Source of the DNA: Rhodospirillaceae bacterium UBA3470
GTDB lineage: Bacteria; Pseudomonadota; Alphaproteobacteria; Rhodospirillales; Casp-alpha2
Assembly (NCBI GenBank): GCA_002378125.1
Contig: DFRF01000133.1
Coordinates: forward strand, 1-14,826
Direction of reading: 5' to 3'
DNA length: 14,826 nt
The position numbers and the translations under genes were made by a program. Shown piece after piece: positions 8,275-14,826 of the stretch. Below the pieces are notes generated by a model. It was given only the letters and a program-made list of their open reading frames with translations, did no database searches and was not told the DNA's origin. Numbering within the stretch: position 1 is the first letter of the stretch; every line of letters starts with the position of its first letter.

Positions 8275-10185
8275 TTGCTGAACATAGATGCCAAGTATCG
8301 CAATATTCTCCCGCCTCTGATTGGCGTCGCCCTCGTATTCCTCCTAGCTCTGCTAGCGCCGTTTATTACCGGTCATGATCCGGTCCACATGTCCATTTCC
8401 GAACGTATGGCGCCCCCCTCAATGGAGCATCTCCTTGGCCAGGACAACTATGGTCGCGACATTTTTTCCCGGCTTCTGTACGGCGCGCGCGTTTCCATCG
8501 CGGTGGCTTTGTTCTCTGCACTCTCTGCCGGCATTCTGGGAATTACAATCGGCATCATTGGTGGCTACTTCGGTGGTATCGCAGAGCTGATCACAGTGCG
8601 ACTTGCCGACATCATTCTGTCGTTTCCACCGATCCTACTAGCACTCTTAATCGTTACAATACTAGGGCCAGGGGTCGAAACCCTGGGACTAGTGCTAACC
8701 ATACTCTACATGCCAGGCTATGCACGAGTTGCTTATGGGGAAACACTCTCCATGCGTCAACTCGAATTCGTAGAAGCTGCGCGTGCGTTGGGATCGCCAA
8801 CTTGGCGCATCCTAGCGTTGACGATTTTACCAAATATCCTTGGTCCACTGATCGTCCAATTCTCGCTCACGGTTTCGTCTGCAGTTTTGATCGAGTCTGG
8901 TCTCAGCTTCCTTGGGCTTGGCGTGGTTCCGCCGGACCCATCCTGGGGACTAATGATCCGTGAGGCTCGCGCCTACATGGTCTACACACCAATGCCACTT
9001 CTTTGGCCTTGCATTGCCCTTACCATCACTGTGCTCGCTGTCAATTCCTTATGTGACGCTCTAAGGGATTTTTACGATCCGCGTGCTGTATCAACCAATT
9101 TTTTAGCTAATTTGGCGAAAACCCTAATCTACGCACCGATAGCTAAGGATTATAGTCAAATCGACGCTCAGAAGGCTGAAAGTGCCTTGCTATCAACCAG
9201 TGGATTACGCACGGAGTTTGTTACGCCAAAGGGGCGAATTAGAGCGTCCAATGACGTGTCTTTCACTGTAGCGCCTGGCGAGACTGTCGCATTGGTTGGC
9301 GAGTCTGGATCAGGCAAGACTATTACTGGTCTATCCGTTCTAGGTCTGGTTCCAGAACCTTTGGGAAAGATGACTAGCGGTCAAGTGGCACTTCGAAGCA
9401 AGTCGGATGAAATCATCTGTATCGAGGAATTGGACGATGAGGGCCTGCAGCAAGTGCGTGGCGATGAAATTGCCATGGTATTCCAAGAGCCCATGAGCAG
9501 CCTCAATCCGGTTTACCCGGTTGGTGAGCAGATTGCAGAATCCTTGCGCTATCACCGTAAAATTAGCAGGCCCCAGGCACTATTGACGGCTGTCGACTTG
9601 CTCGAAAGTGTCGGGATATCAGATCCGGCGAAGCGTATCAAAGACTATCCTCACCAAATGTCTGGCGGCATGCAGCAACGGGTTATGATCGCCATGGCGC
9701 TCAGTTGCTCGCCGTCATTGATCATTGCTGACGAGCCCACGACGGCACTTGACGTTACCATCCAAGCGCAAATTTTAGAGTTGTTGCGAAATATCCGTAA
9801 TCAAGAAAACCGCAGCTTCGGAATGCTGTTCATCACCCACAACCTGGGCGTTGTAGCGGAAATAGCTGATCGTGTGTTGGTTATGTACTGCGGACGTATT
9901 GTGGAATCAGGACCGGTTTCGAATCTGTTCCGCAGTCCGGCGCATCCCTATACGAAAGGACTACTCGCCAGCATTCCCCATATCGACCACAGCTCTGGCG
10001 ATCGCCAACCGCTTTATGCGATCCCTGGCACTGTGCCGGCCCTGGATGAATTGCCACCAGGGTGTGCTTTTGCCCCACGCTGCAATCTGGCCATTGAAGC
10101 ATGTGTCCAAGAACTTCCGGAACTTGAGGTGGTTGGCGATGGTCATTGGAGTAGGTGCCCACGATGGCGGGAGCTGCGCGGATGA
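8275..10185 (+). CDS. Fused DppC-type permease and DppD-type ATPase
   Basis: One continuous 636-codon frame joins two transporter subunits that are usually separate. Residues about 1-270 form a DppC-like permease: first helix at about 12-32, GQDNYGRDIFSRLLYGAR (55-72), and an EAA loop FVEAARALGSPTWRI (165-179). A linker of about 30 residues (270-300) leads into an ABC ATPase. The ATPase has Walker A GESGSGKT (342-349), the Q-loop Gln404, signature SGGMQQR (463-469), Walker B LIIADEP (482-488) and switch His522. It ends with an Oligo_HPY tail containing HPYTKGLL and PGCAFAPRC. Translation appears to start at TTG 8275, with GGAG 10 bases upstream (8261-8264); the first in-frame ATG is too far inside, beyond the first helix. 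Such fusions are known in some proteobacteria. No frameshift or stop interrupts the junction. Confidence 0.9.
   Translation: MLNIDAKYRNILPPLIGVALVFLLALLAPFITGHDPVHMSISERMAPPSMEHLLGQDNYGRDIFSRLLYGARVSIAVALFSALSAGILGITIGIIGGYFGGIAELITVRLADIILSFPPILLALLIVTILGPGVETLGLVLTILYMPGYARVAYGETLSMRQLEFVEAARALGSPTWRILALTILPNILGPLIVQFSLTVSSAVLIESGLSFLGLGVVPPDPSWGLMIREARAYMVYTPMPLLWPCIALTITVLAVNSLCDALRDFYDPRAVSTNFLANLAKTLIYAPIAKDYSQIDAQKAESALLSTSGLRTEFVTPKGRIRASNDVSFTVAPGETVALVGESGSGKTITGLSVLGLVPEPLGKMTSGQVALRSKSDEIICIEELDDEGLQQVRGDEIAMVFQEPMSSLNPVYPVGEQIAESLRYHRKISRPQALLTAVDLLESVGISDPAKRIKDYPHQMSGGMQQRVMIAMALSCSPSLIIADEPTTALDVTIQAQILELLRNIRNQENRSFGMLFITHNLGVVAEIADRVLVMYCGRIVESGPVSNLFRSPAHPYTKGLLASIPHIDHSSGDRQPLYAIPGTVPALDELPPGCAFAPRCNLAIEACVQELPELEVVGDGHWSRCPRWRELRG
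10169..10173 (+). promoter_or_regulatory. Ribosome-binding site fixing the second ATPase start
   Basis: GGGAG ends 8 bases before the ATG at 10182, which overlaps the upstream stop codon as ATGA. This favours 10182 over the upstream in-frame GTG at 10155. Confidence 0.65.
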
Positions 10186-11153
10186 CAGATGTTGTTGAAC
10201 TGAGAGGTGTCACTAAGCATTTCCCGTTGCGCAGCAGAGCTCTCTTCGGCCGAAGACAGGTTGTACGTGCTGTAGACGGGGTGGACTTACAGATCGCTCA
10301 GGGTGAGGTAGTGGGACTGGTCGGCGAATCTGGATCCGGTAAGAGTACCCTGGGTCGATTAATGCTGCGTCTTATCGAACCAACAGAGGGGCGAATCACG
10401 TTCGAAGGACAGGATATTACCGACCTCGACCAAAAGCGACTACGGCAATTACGACGGCGTATGCAGATCATCTTTCAAGACCCTTTCTCGAGCCTCGACC
10501 CTAGGAAGACGGTTGAAAGGTTGATTGGCGACTCTTTTGTCATTCATAACCTCTACAGGGGCAAAGAACGACGCGATAGGATTATCCATCTCCTTGAGAA
10601 AGTGGGATTAAGTGGTGATCATCTGAAGCGTCTACCTCACGAATTTTCTGGTGGCCAAAGACAGAGGATTGGCGTCGCTCGAGCCCTTGCTGTCGAGCCG
10701 AGCTTGATAGTTGCCGATGAGCCTGTTTCTGCCTTAGACGTATCGGTGCAAGCCCAGATCATTAATCTGATGGCCGACCTGCAGCGTGAATTTAATCTAT
10801 CAATGCTTTTCATATCGCATGACTTGAAAGTCGTCGAATACCTCTCTGATCGGGTCATTGTCATGTATCTAGGCCGAGTTATGGAAGAGGCACCGGCTAG
10901 CAGCCTTTATGCCCGCCCGCATCACCCCTACAGTGAAGCATTATTATCCGCAGCACCTGAGGCCGACCCCGAGAGGAGGGTTGAGCGTATTATTTTGAAG
11001 GGAGATCTGCCGAGCCCTATCGATCCGCCGTCAGGCTGCGTTTTCCGCACGAGATGCCAGTATGCCAAGTCCGAGTGCGCGACCAACGTGCCGCCCTTGA
11101 GGGAAATAGCGCCTGGCCACCGATCGGCCTGTATCCGAAATGAATTGATTTAG
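10182..11153 (+). CDS. ABC transporter ATP-binding protein, DppF type
   Basis: The 323-residue cytoplasmic ATPase is the second nucleotide-binding subunit of the importer, pairing with the ATPase half of the upstream fusion. Visible motifs are Walker A GESGSGKST (48-56), Q-loop Gln99 in IIFQDPFSSLDP, signature FSGGQRQRIGVARAL (155-169), Walker B LIVADEP (175-181) and switch His213 in FISHD. The C-terminal Oligo_HPY region has HHPYSEALLSA, and PPSGCVFRTRC with the paired cysteines common in this family. The segment LFGRRQVVRAVDGVDL near the start is typical of DppF or OppF rather than DppD. Translation from 10182 overlaps the fusion gene by 4 bases, suggesting coupling. Confidence 0.93.
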   Translation: MTDVVELRGVTKHFPLRSRALFGRRQVVRAVDGVDLQIAQGEVVGLVGESGSGKSTLGRLMLRLIEPTEGRITFEGQDITDLDQKRLRQLRRRMQIIFQDPFSSLDPRKTVERLIGDSFVIHNLYRGKERRDRIIHLLEKVGLSGDHLKRLPHEFSGGQRQRIGVARALAVEPSLIVADEPVSALDVSVQAQIINLMADLQREFNLSMLFISHDLKVVEYLSDRVIVMYLGRVMEEAPASSLYARPHHPYSEALLSAAPEADPERRVERIILKGDLPSPIDPPSGCVFRTRCQYAKSECATNVPPLREIAPGHRSACIRNELI

Positions 11154-11176
11154 CTGGGGCAGAGTAACGAAGGTAG

Positions 11177-12118
11177 ATGGGCGTCAAAATGAATGTAGTT
11201 CTCAAGGTAGGCGGCACTCGAGCACAATGGTGGAAAAAGCATATGTCGACCTTGCTGCCAGAGATGGAGGTAGCTCTAGCCAGCGAACGAATAGATCATG
11301 AGGCTATCGAATACGCTATTGTATGGAAACCCGATCCAGGTTGGCTAAAAACGTTTCCGAACCTTAAGTGCATCGTCTCGATAGGAGCTGGTATCGATCA
11401 TATTCTCTGTGATCACGAACTACCGGCTGATGTTCCGATCATCCGCACAACCGGAACGGACTTGAGTGTCCGTATGCGGGAGTACGTTACGCTGCACGTA
11501 TTGCGCTTGCATCGGCGACTACCAGAAGTTGAGGCTGCGCAATCCATGCGCGAGTGGCTTCAGATCGTGGAACCGCCTGCACACGACCGTCGGGTCGGCG
11601 TGATGGGGCTCGGCAACCTTGGTGCTGATTGCGCCCGCACTTTGGCGATGATCGGCTTCGATGTAGCAGGGTGGGCGCGTTCGGCCAAGTCTATCAGGGG
11701 TGTGGAATGCTTCGTTGGTGATACGGCTAAACAGGACTTCTTAAACCGGTCTGAGATTCTTGTTTGTATGTTGCCTCTGACACCAGATACCACGGGAATT
11801 CTCAATGAGGAGCTATTTGCTCATTTACCGGAAGGGGCTAAAATTATCAACGTCGCGCGCGGGCAGCATTTGGTAGATGCGGATCTTCTGGCTGCGCTTG
11901 CTTCGCGTCATATTACCGCAGCGACATTGGACGTTTTTGACCAAGAACCACTGCCTGATGACCATCCTTTTTGGGACCATCCAAATATTCTTATAACCCC
12001 TCACATCGCGAGCCTGATTGATCCGGTGGCAGGCGGTGAGAGGATAGCGATGAATCTGCGCGCCTTCATCGCTGGAGAGGTTGTTCCAGACTTAGTCTCA
12101 CCCGGTAAGGGATATTGA
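11177..12118 (+). CDS. D-2-hydroxyacid dehydrogenase, GhrA-like (glyoxylate/hydroxypyruvate reductase type)
   Basis: The 313-residue product is an NAD(P)-dependent D-isomer 2-hydroxyacid dehydrogenase, closest by pattern to GhrA, which reduces glyoxylate and hydroxypyruvate. The Rossmann motif is VGVMGLGNLG (140-149). The catalytic residues are Arg228 in INVARGQ, Glu257 in FDQEPLP and His276 in TPHIASL. The N-terminal half has the GhrA-like RTTGTDLSVRMREYV (90-104). GAAGG lies 3 bases before the ATG at 11177, slightly close; ATG 11189 is an alternative start giving a product four residues shorter. The gene sits 23 bases after the ATPase and 1 base before the flavoenzyme gene. This supports a role in reducing the 2-oxo acid made by that enzyme; the substrate is an inference. 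Confidence 0.9.
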   Translation: MGVKMNVVLKVGGTRAQWWKKHMSTLLPEMEVALASERIDHEAIEYAIVWKPDPGWLKTFPNLKCIVSIGAGIDHILCDHELPADVPIIRTTGTDLSVRMREYVTLHVLRLHRRLPEVEAAQSMREWLQIVEPPAHDRRVGVMGLGNLGADCARTLAMIGFDVAGWARSAKSIRGVECFVGDTAKQDFLNRSEILVCMLPLTPDTTGILNEELFAHLPEGAKIINVARGQHLVDADLLAALASRHITAATLDVFDQEPLPDDHPFWDHPNILITPHIASLIDPVAGGERIAMNLRAFIAGEVVPDLVSPGKGY

Positions 12119-12119
12119 G

Positions 12120-13475
12120 ATGCCACCAATCGACCTAAATACGAAAATCCAATTCGCAGATCCCATGCCTGATCAGGTGGATGTTGCGATTATCGGTGGC
12201 GGGGTTGCTGGCATTGCCACTGCCTATTTTCTTACGCTTCTTGGCGAAAAAGTTTTGGTTTGCGAAAAAGGACGCATTGCAGGTGAGCAATCCTCGCGGA
12301 ATTGGGGTTGGATCCGTCAACAGGGTCGAGATTCCGCGGAGCTTCCGATCATGATCGAGTCTAACCGTATTTGGAAGAGCCTAGCCAAGGACACGGGAGA
12401 CCGTGATCTAGCCTTTACACAAAGCGGGTGCCTCTATTTAGCAAAAACACAGACCGAGATGGCTAAATATGAAGCTTGGTTCGATCTTGCAAAAACTCAC
12501 CAACTCGACACAAAACTTCTGAAGGCGCACGAGATTAAAAATCAATTTCCAAACATTTCTGGCGATTGGGTTGGGGCGATGACGACACCGAGCGATGGAC
12601 GGGGAGAGCCGTTCGTTGCCATACCTGCCCTGGCTAAGGCCGCACAGCGTGCCGGTAGCAAGATTATCGAAGAGTGTGCTGTGCGCACGCTTGACACAGA
12701 GGCCGGACAGGTAATTGGGGTATTTACCGAAAAAGGAAGGGTAAAATGCAATCGAGTTGTATTGGCAGGTGGTGCATGGTCGAACCACTTTGCTGCTAAC
12801 GTCGATGTAGATATACCGCAATTGGCAGTGCGTGGGACCGTCGCGCGAACAAACCCAGCTCCTCGCTTGTTTAATGAAAAGAAAGAAATGCCTAATATCA
12901 AGGAATCGGGTTTTGCGATTCGGCGACGTGCGGACGGCGGCTATACGTTGGCGACGGGTGCCCTCTCCGAGCACTTTCTTAGCCCAAGCTCTTTCCGCTA
13001 CTTTACCAAATTCTTCAAATTGATATCTGCTGCAAACAGAGACGTTCGTGTTTATCCTGCTGCACCAAAAGGATACCCTAACCAGTGGATGACGAGGGCT
13101 CGATGGTCGGCAAATGATATAAGTCCGTTTGAGCGTATGCGGGTACTTGATCCAAAACCGAACAAAAATGAAGTTGAACGGATGCAAAAACGACTTGGCG
13201 AGCGCTACCCCGAGCTTGCTGGCATAGACGTAGCAGAGTCCTGGGCAGGCATGATTGACGTCACCCCAGATGTAGTACCAATACTTGGAGAAATTGCATC
13301 GCTAAGGGGGTTTTATGTTTGTACAGGGTTAAGCGGCCATGGTTTCGGAATTGGTCCAGGAATTGGAAGGGTGATGGCTAACGTTGTCTCAGGCCGCCAA
13401 CCGGAACACGATGTCAGTCGTTTCCGCACCCAAAGATTTACCGACGGCTCACCGATTGAGCCAGGTCCTTATTGA
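12120..13475 (+). CDS. FAD-dependent oxidoreductase, DAO family
   Basis: The 451-residue product belongs to the DAO superfamily, which includes D-amino-acid dehydrogenases and sarcosine, glycine and opine oxidases. FAD binding is shown by DVAIIGGGVAGIATAYFL (21-38), with Glu49 at the end of the second strand to hold ribose. SSRNWGWIRQQGRD (58-71) is a conserved stretch of one DAO subgroup. The C-terminal FAD site is GLSGHGFGIGPGIGRVMANVVSG at about 402-424. No signal peptide or membrane anchor is seen, so it should be cytosolic. It follows the dehydrogenase by 1 base, with AAGGG at 12107-12111 as ribosome-binding site, and closes the operon. It probably oxidises an amino or N-alkylamino acid released from the imported compound; the precise substrate and electron acceptor are unknown. 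Confidence 0.9.
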   Translation: MPPIDLNTKIQFADPMPDQVDVAIIGGGVAGIATAYFLTLLGEKVLVCEKGRIAGEQSSRNWGWIRQQGRDSAELPIMIESNRIWKSLAKDTGDRDLAFTQSGCLYLAKTQTEMAKYEAWFDLAKTHQLDTKLLKAHEIKNQFPNISGDWVGAMTTPSDGRGEPFVAIPALAKAAQRAGSKIIEECAVRTLDTEAGQVIGVFTEKGRVKCNRVVLAGGAWSNHFAANVDVDIPQLAVRGTVARTNPAPRLFNEKKEMPNIKESGFAIRRRADGGYTLATGALSEHFLSPSSFRYFTKFFKLISAANRDVRVYPAAPKGYPNQWMTRARWSANDISPFERMRVLDPKPNKNEVERMQKRLGERYPELAGIDVAESWAGMIDVTPDVVPILGEIASLRGFYVCTGLSGHGFGIGPGIGRVMANVVSGRQPEHDVSRFRTQRFTDGSPIEPGPY

Positions 13476-13682
13476 TAAGGCGCATAAGAAATATGGCTGA
13501 TGCCCAATAATAGATTTATAGCACAAGATGATTGCTGGGTCGCGAATTTGTCGAAATGTAGAAATTTTAGGCTTTGGTAGTTTTAGGCTTCCTCTCAAGT
13601 CTCGCAATCAGCTTTTTTCTGGCATCATCCCACAATCTGTAGATCAAAATGATCAGCCTGCTTTGCTCCGTCGCTCTAGGTC
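13476..13682. other. Convergent intergenic region
   Basis: These 207 bases lie between the 3' ends of the operon and the minus-strand Rid gene. I see an exact direct repeat, ttttaggctt, at 13565-13574 and 13581-13590, and a short palindrome, gatca-aaa-tgatc, at 13642-13654. A T-run at 13610-13616 has no adequate stem before it. No convincing terminator or gene was found. Confidence 0.4.
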
Positions 13683-14066
13683 TTAACAAGCGGCAACAGC
13701 CTCAATTTCCACCAACCATTCTGGATGAGCGAGGGCAGAAACGACAAGGAGCGAAGACGCTGTCAAATGGCCGTCCAGCTGACTGTCACGGACCGCTCGG
13801 TAAGTGCTAACGAGATCAGCATCGGTGATGAAGACTGTGACTTTGACAATATTGGTCTTGGTCATGCCTGCATCCTCAAGGATCACGAAGATCCTGCGCC
13901 AACATGCATTCATCTGCGCTTCTGCGTCGCCAGCTAGCGTGCCGTCGTCGTTAAGCCCTACTTGTCCTGAAATATGAATCCACCGGGAGGCGACCGGAGC
14001 AGAAACACCATGGGCATAAGCAGAAGAAGGTGGGGATATTGATAATGGGGTGTGGACGGTGAGCAT
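13683..14066 (-). CDS. Rid (YjgF/YER057c/UK114) family protein lacking the canonical arginine
   Basis: The 127-residue product has Rid-family size and pattern: SRWIHISGQVGLNDDGTLAGD (27-47, described in parts as the HISGQVG strand and its following turn), ILEDAGMTKTNIVKVTVFITD (62-82, the central helix and strand), and the terminal VEIEAVAA. The family is trimeric; RidA itself hydrolyses reactive enamines and imines from amino-acid metabolism. In E. coli RidA the catalytic Arg105 lies in ARSCVEVARLP. The aligned segment here is ASSLLVVSALA, placing Ser104 at that position, so this is probably one of the Rid subgroups without that arginine. Its activity cannot be assumed. GAGG lies 5 bases before the ATG at 14064-14066. 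It is convergent to the operon and divergent from the oxygenase gene. Confidence 0.87.
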   Translation of the reverse strand: MLTVHTPLSISPPSSAYAHGVSAPVASRWIHISGQVGLNDDGTLAGDAEAQMNACWRRIFVILEDAGMTKTNIVKVTVFITDADLVSTYRAVRDSQLDGHLTASSLLVVSALAHPEWLVEIEAVAAC

Positions 14067-14208
14067 GGTTTCCTCTTTTGCATAGTTGGGTCAGGAATAT
14101 GACTAATACTTATTTTGCCCGGCAAGATCCGCCCAGTCAGCCCAATAAACTTTTCTATTCTCCTCTTTAATGGAAACATGTTCTTGTGCATAAAATGAGG
14201 AGCTTTAT
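14067..14208. promoter_or_regulatory. Divergent promoter region with palindromic sites
   Basis: These 142 bases separate two divergent starts and must hold both promoters. AACATGTT (14175-14182) is a perfect palindrome. A related perfect inverted repeat, GAACA-TT-TGTTC (14215-14226), lies just inside the oxygenase gene. Their centres are 42 bases apart, about four helical turns, which fits paired operator binding. No clear -35/-10 pair stands out; TAAAAT at 14191-14196 is a possible -10 but is very close to the start. Confidence 0.35.
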
Positions 14209-14826
14209 GTGAAAGAACATTTGTTCAATCGGAATGCACTTGATGGTCCTGCTACGACGGAAGCACAGATTCCGATTATTGATCTTGGTCCGTATTTCAG
14301 GAGCGAGCCGGGGGCGCTGGGCCAGCTTTCAGATGAATTAAAGGACGCCTGTACCCGGGTTGGTTTTTTTTATATCAAAAATCATGGCGTACCTGATGAG
14401 ATCATTGAAAATGCCTTCGCGCAAAATCGCCGGTTTCATGCCGAGCCGATCGAAAATAAGCGCAAACTGAAACTTGATCAGTTCAATGTTGGGTTTTTGG
14501 AAATTAACACATCCACACAAGCCCATTCGACGGTTCACAAGGCAACAAAACCCAATCAAAACGAATCGTTCTTCGTTTCTCATGACCGCCCCGTCGACCA
14601 CCCGGACCGGATCAACCAGATCGCCTATCGCGGAGGCAATTACTGGCCTGAGAACCTTCCTGGTTTTCGTGAGGGCGTTATGTCGTATTTTCACGCGTTG
14701 AACGATCTTGGGCAACGGATGTTGGCGCCAATTGCCGTGGCTTTGGGTGTCCTGCCGGATAGCCTGGATGCGTTGTTTTCCGATGAGAACCATGCCGTAT
14801 TGAGACTTCTTCATTATCCGCCGACG
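14209..14826 (+). CDS. 2-oxoglutarate/Fe(II) oxygenase, isopenicillin-N-synthase-like (partial, 3' end missing)
   Basis: The first 206 codons are present and the frame remains open at the window edge. Translation starts at GTG 14209, with GAGGAG (14197-14202) 6 bases upstream; an ATG at 14207 is followed at once by a stop, and an in-frame stop at 14191 excludes an earlier start. The N-terminal DIOX_N domain is clear: QIPIIDLGPYF at about 20-30 and ACTRVGFFYIKNHGVPDEII near 47-66. Further on, NYWPENLPGFR and the end segment LRLLHYPP match isopenicillin-N-synthase-like enzymes and bacterial relatives. These are cytosolic non-haem iron oxygenases. The HxD...H iron ligands and the 2-oxoglutarate-binding arginine would lie beyond the window, so activity cannot be checked and the substrate is unknown. 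Confidence 0.85.
   Translation, partial: MKEHLFNRNALDGPATTEAQIPIIDLGPYFRSEPGALGQLSDELKDACTRVGFFYIKNHGVPDEIIENAFAQNRRFHAEPIENKRKLKLDQFNVGFLEINTSTQAHSTVHKATKPNQNESFFVSHDRPVDHPDRINQIAYRGGNYWPENLPGFREGVMSYFHALNDLGQRMLAPIAVALGVLPDSLDALFSDENHAVLRLLHYPPT

Noticed and set aside
9881..10213. 110-codon minus-strand frame across the fusion/ATPase junction
   Set aside because: It is antisense to two well-supported ATPase regions and has no recognisable motif.
12438..13187. 249-codon open frame on the minus strand inside the flavin oxidase gene
   Set aside because: It lies wholly antisense to a gene with clear FAD motifs, its translation has no family pattern, and it lacks a ribosome-binding site.
13606..13616. 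T-run after the operon as a rho-independent terminator
   Set aside because: Only a 7-base complement about 70 bases upstream could pair with the preceding sequence, so no proper hairpin forms next to the T-run.
14338..14814. 158-codon minus-strand open frame at the right edge
   Set aside because: The opposite strand encodes a recognisable oxygenase N-terminal domain with a good GTG start and ribosome-binding site.
1..14826. CRISPR array, tRNA or rRNA genes, phage structural genes, defence or toxin-antitoxin system
   Set aside because: No regularly spaced repeats, cloverleaf-like sequences or matching protein motifs were seen on either strand; the intact genes are all metabolic or transport genes.

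Overview
The window looks like accessory catabolic chromosome from a Gram-negative bacterium, most likely an alphaproteobacterium. That placement is an inference from the gene families, the Tat-type signal on the solute-binding protein and a permease-ATPase fusion; nothing in the sequence (no rRNA or tRNA) fixes the taxonomy.

Left edge (1-442): no intact gene. It holds degenerate repeats of an AAGGGnnGACACTTT type, resembling mobile-element ends, and on the minus strand a decayed C-terminal piece of a tyrosine recombinase (phage-type integrase). This debris stops just past the 3' end of a creatininase-family amidohydrolase gene (443-1255, minus strand) whose expected metal-ligand motifs are altered.

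Region 1256-1909 is a long spacer between the divergent amidohydrolase and the main operon. It carries a 13-bp inverted repeat and a pair of 16-bp direct repeats whose starts lie 22 bp apart, both candidate control sites.

Main operon (1910-13475, plus strand): eight tightly packed genes. They are hyuA and hyuB (ATP-dependent hydantoinase/oxoprolinase family, 4-base overlap), a Tat-exported family-5 solute-binding protein, a DppB-type permease, a single polypeptide joining a DppC-type permease to a DppD-type ATPase, a DppF-type ATPase, a GhrA-like D-2-hydroxyacid dehydrogenase, and an FAD-dependent DAO-family oxidoreductase. Gaps are 60 bases or less and two junctions overlap by 4 bases.

Taken together the operon reads as an uptake-and-degradation unit. 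The ABC transporter imports a small amide- or peptide-like compound, HyuAB (perhaps with the creatininase-like enzyme) opens a cyclic amide or imide using ATP, the flavoenzyme oxidises the released amino or N-alkylamino acid, and the dehydrogenase reduces the resulting 2-oxo acid. A hydantoin, N-methylhydantoin or lactam-like substrate fits, but the substrate is not shown by the sequence.

Right edge (13476-14826): a Rid (YjgF)-family protein on the minus strand that lacks the canonical catalytic arginine, and, divergent from it, the first 206 codons of an isopenicillin-N-synthase-like 2-oxoglutarate/Fe(II) oxygenase that runs off the window. No rRNA, tRNA, CRISPR array or complete insertion sequence was recognised, and no regulator gene is present.
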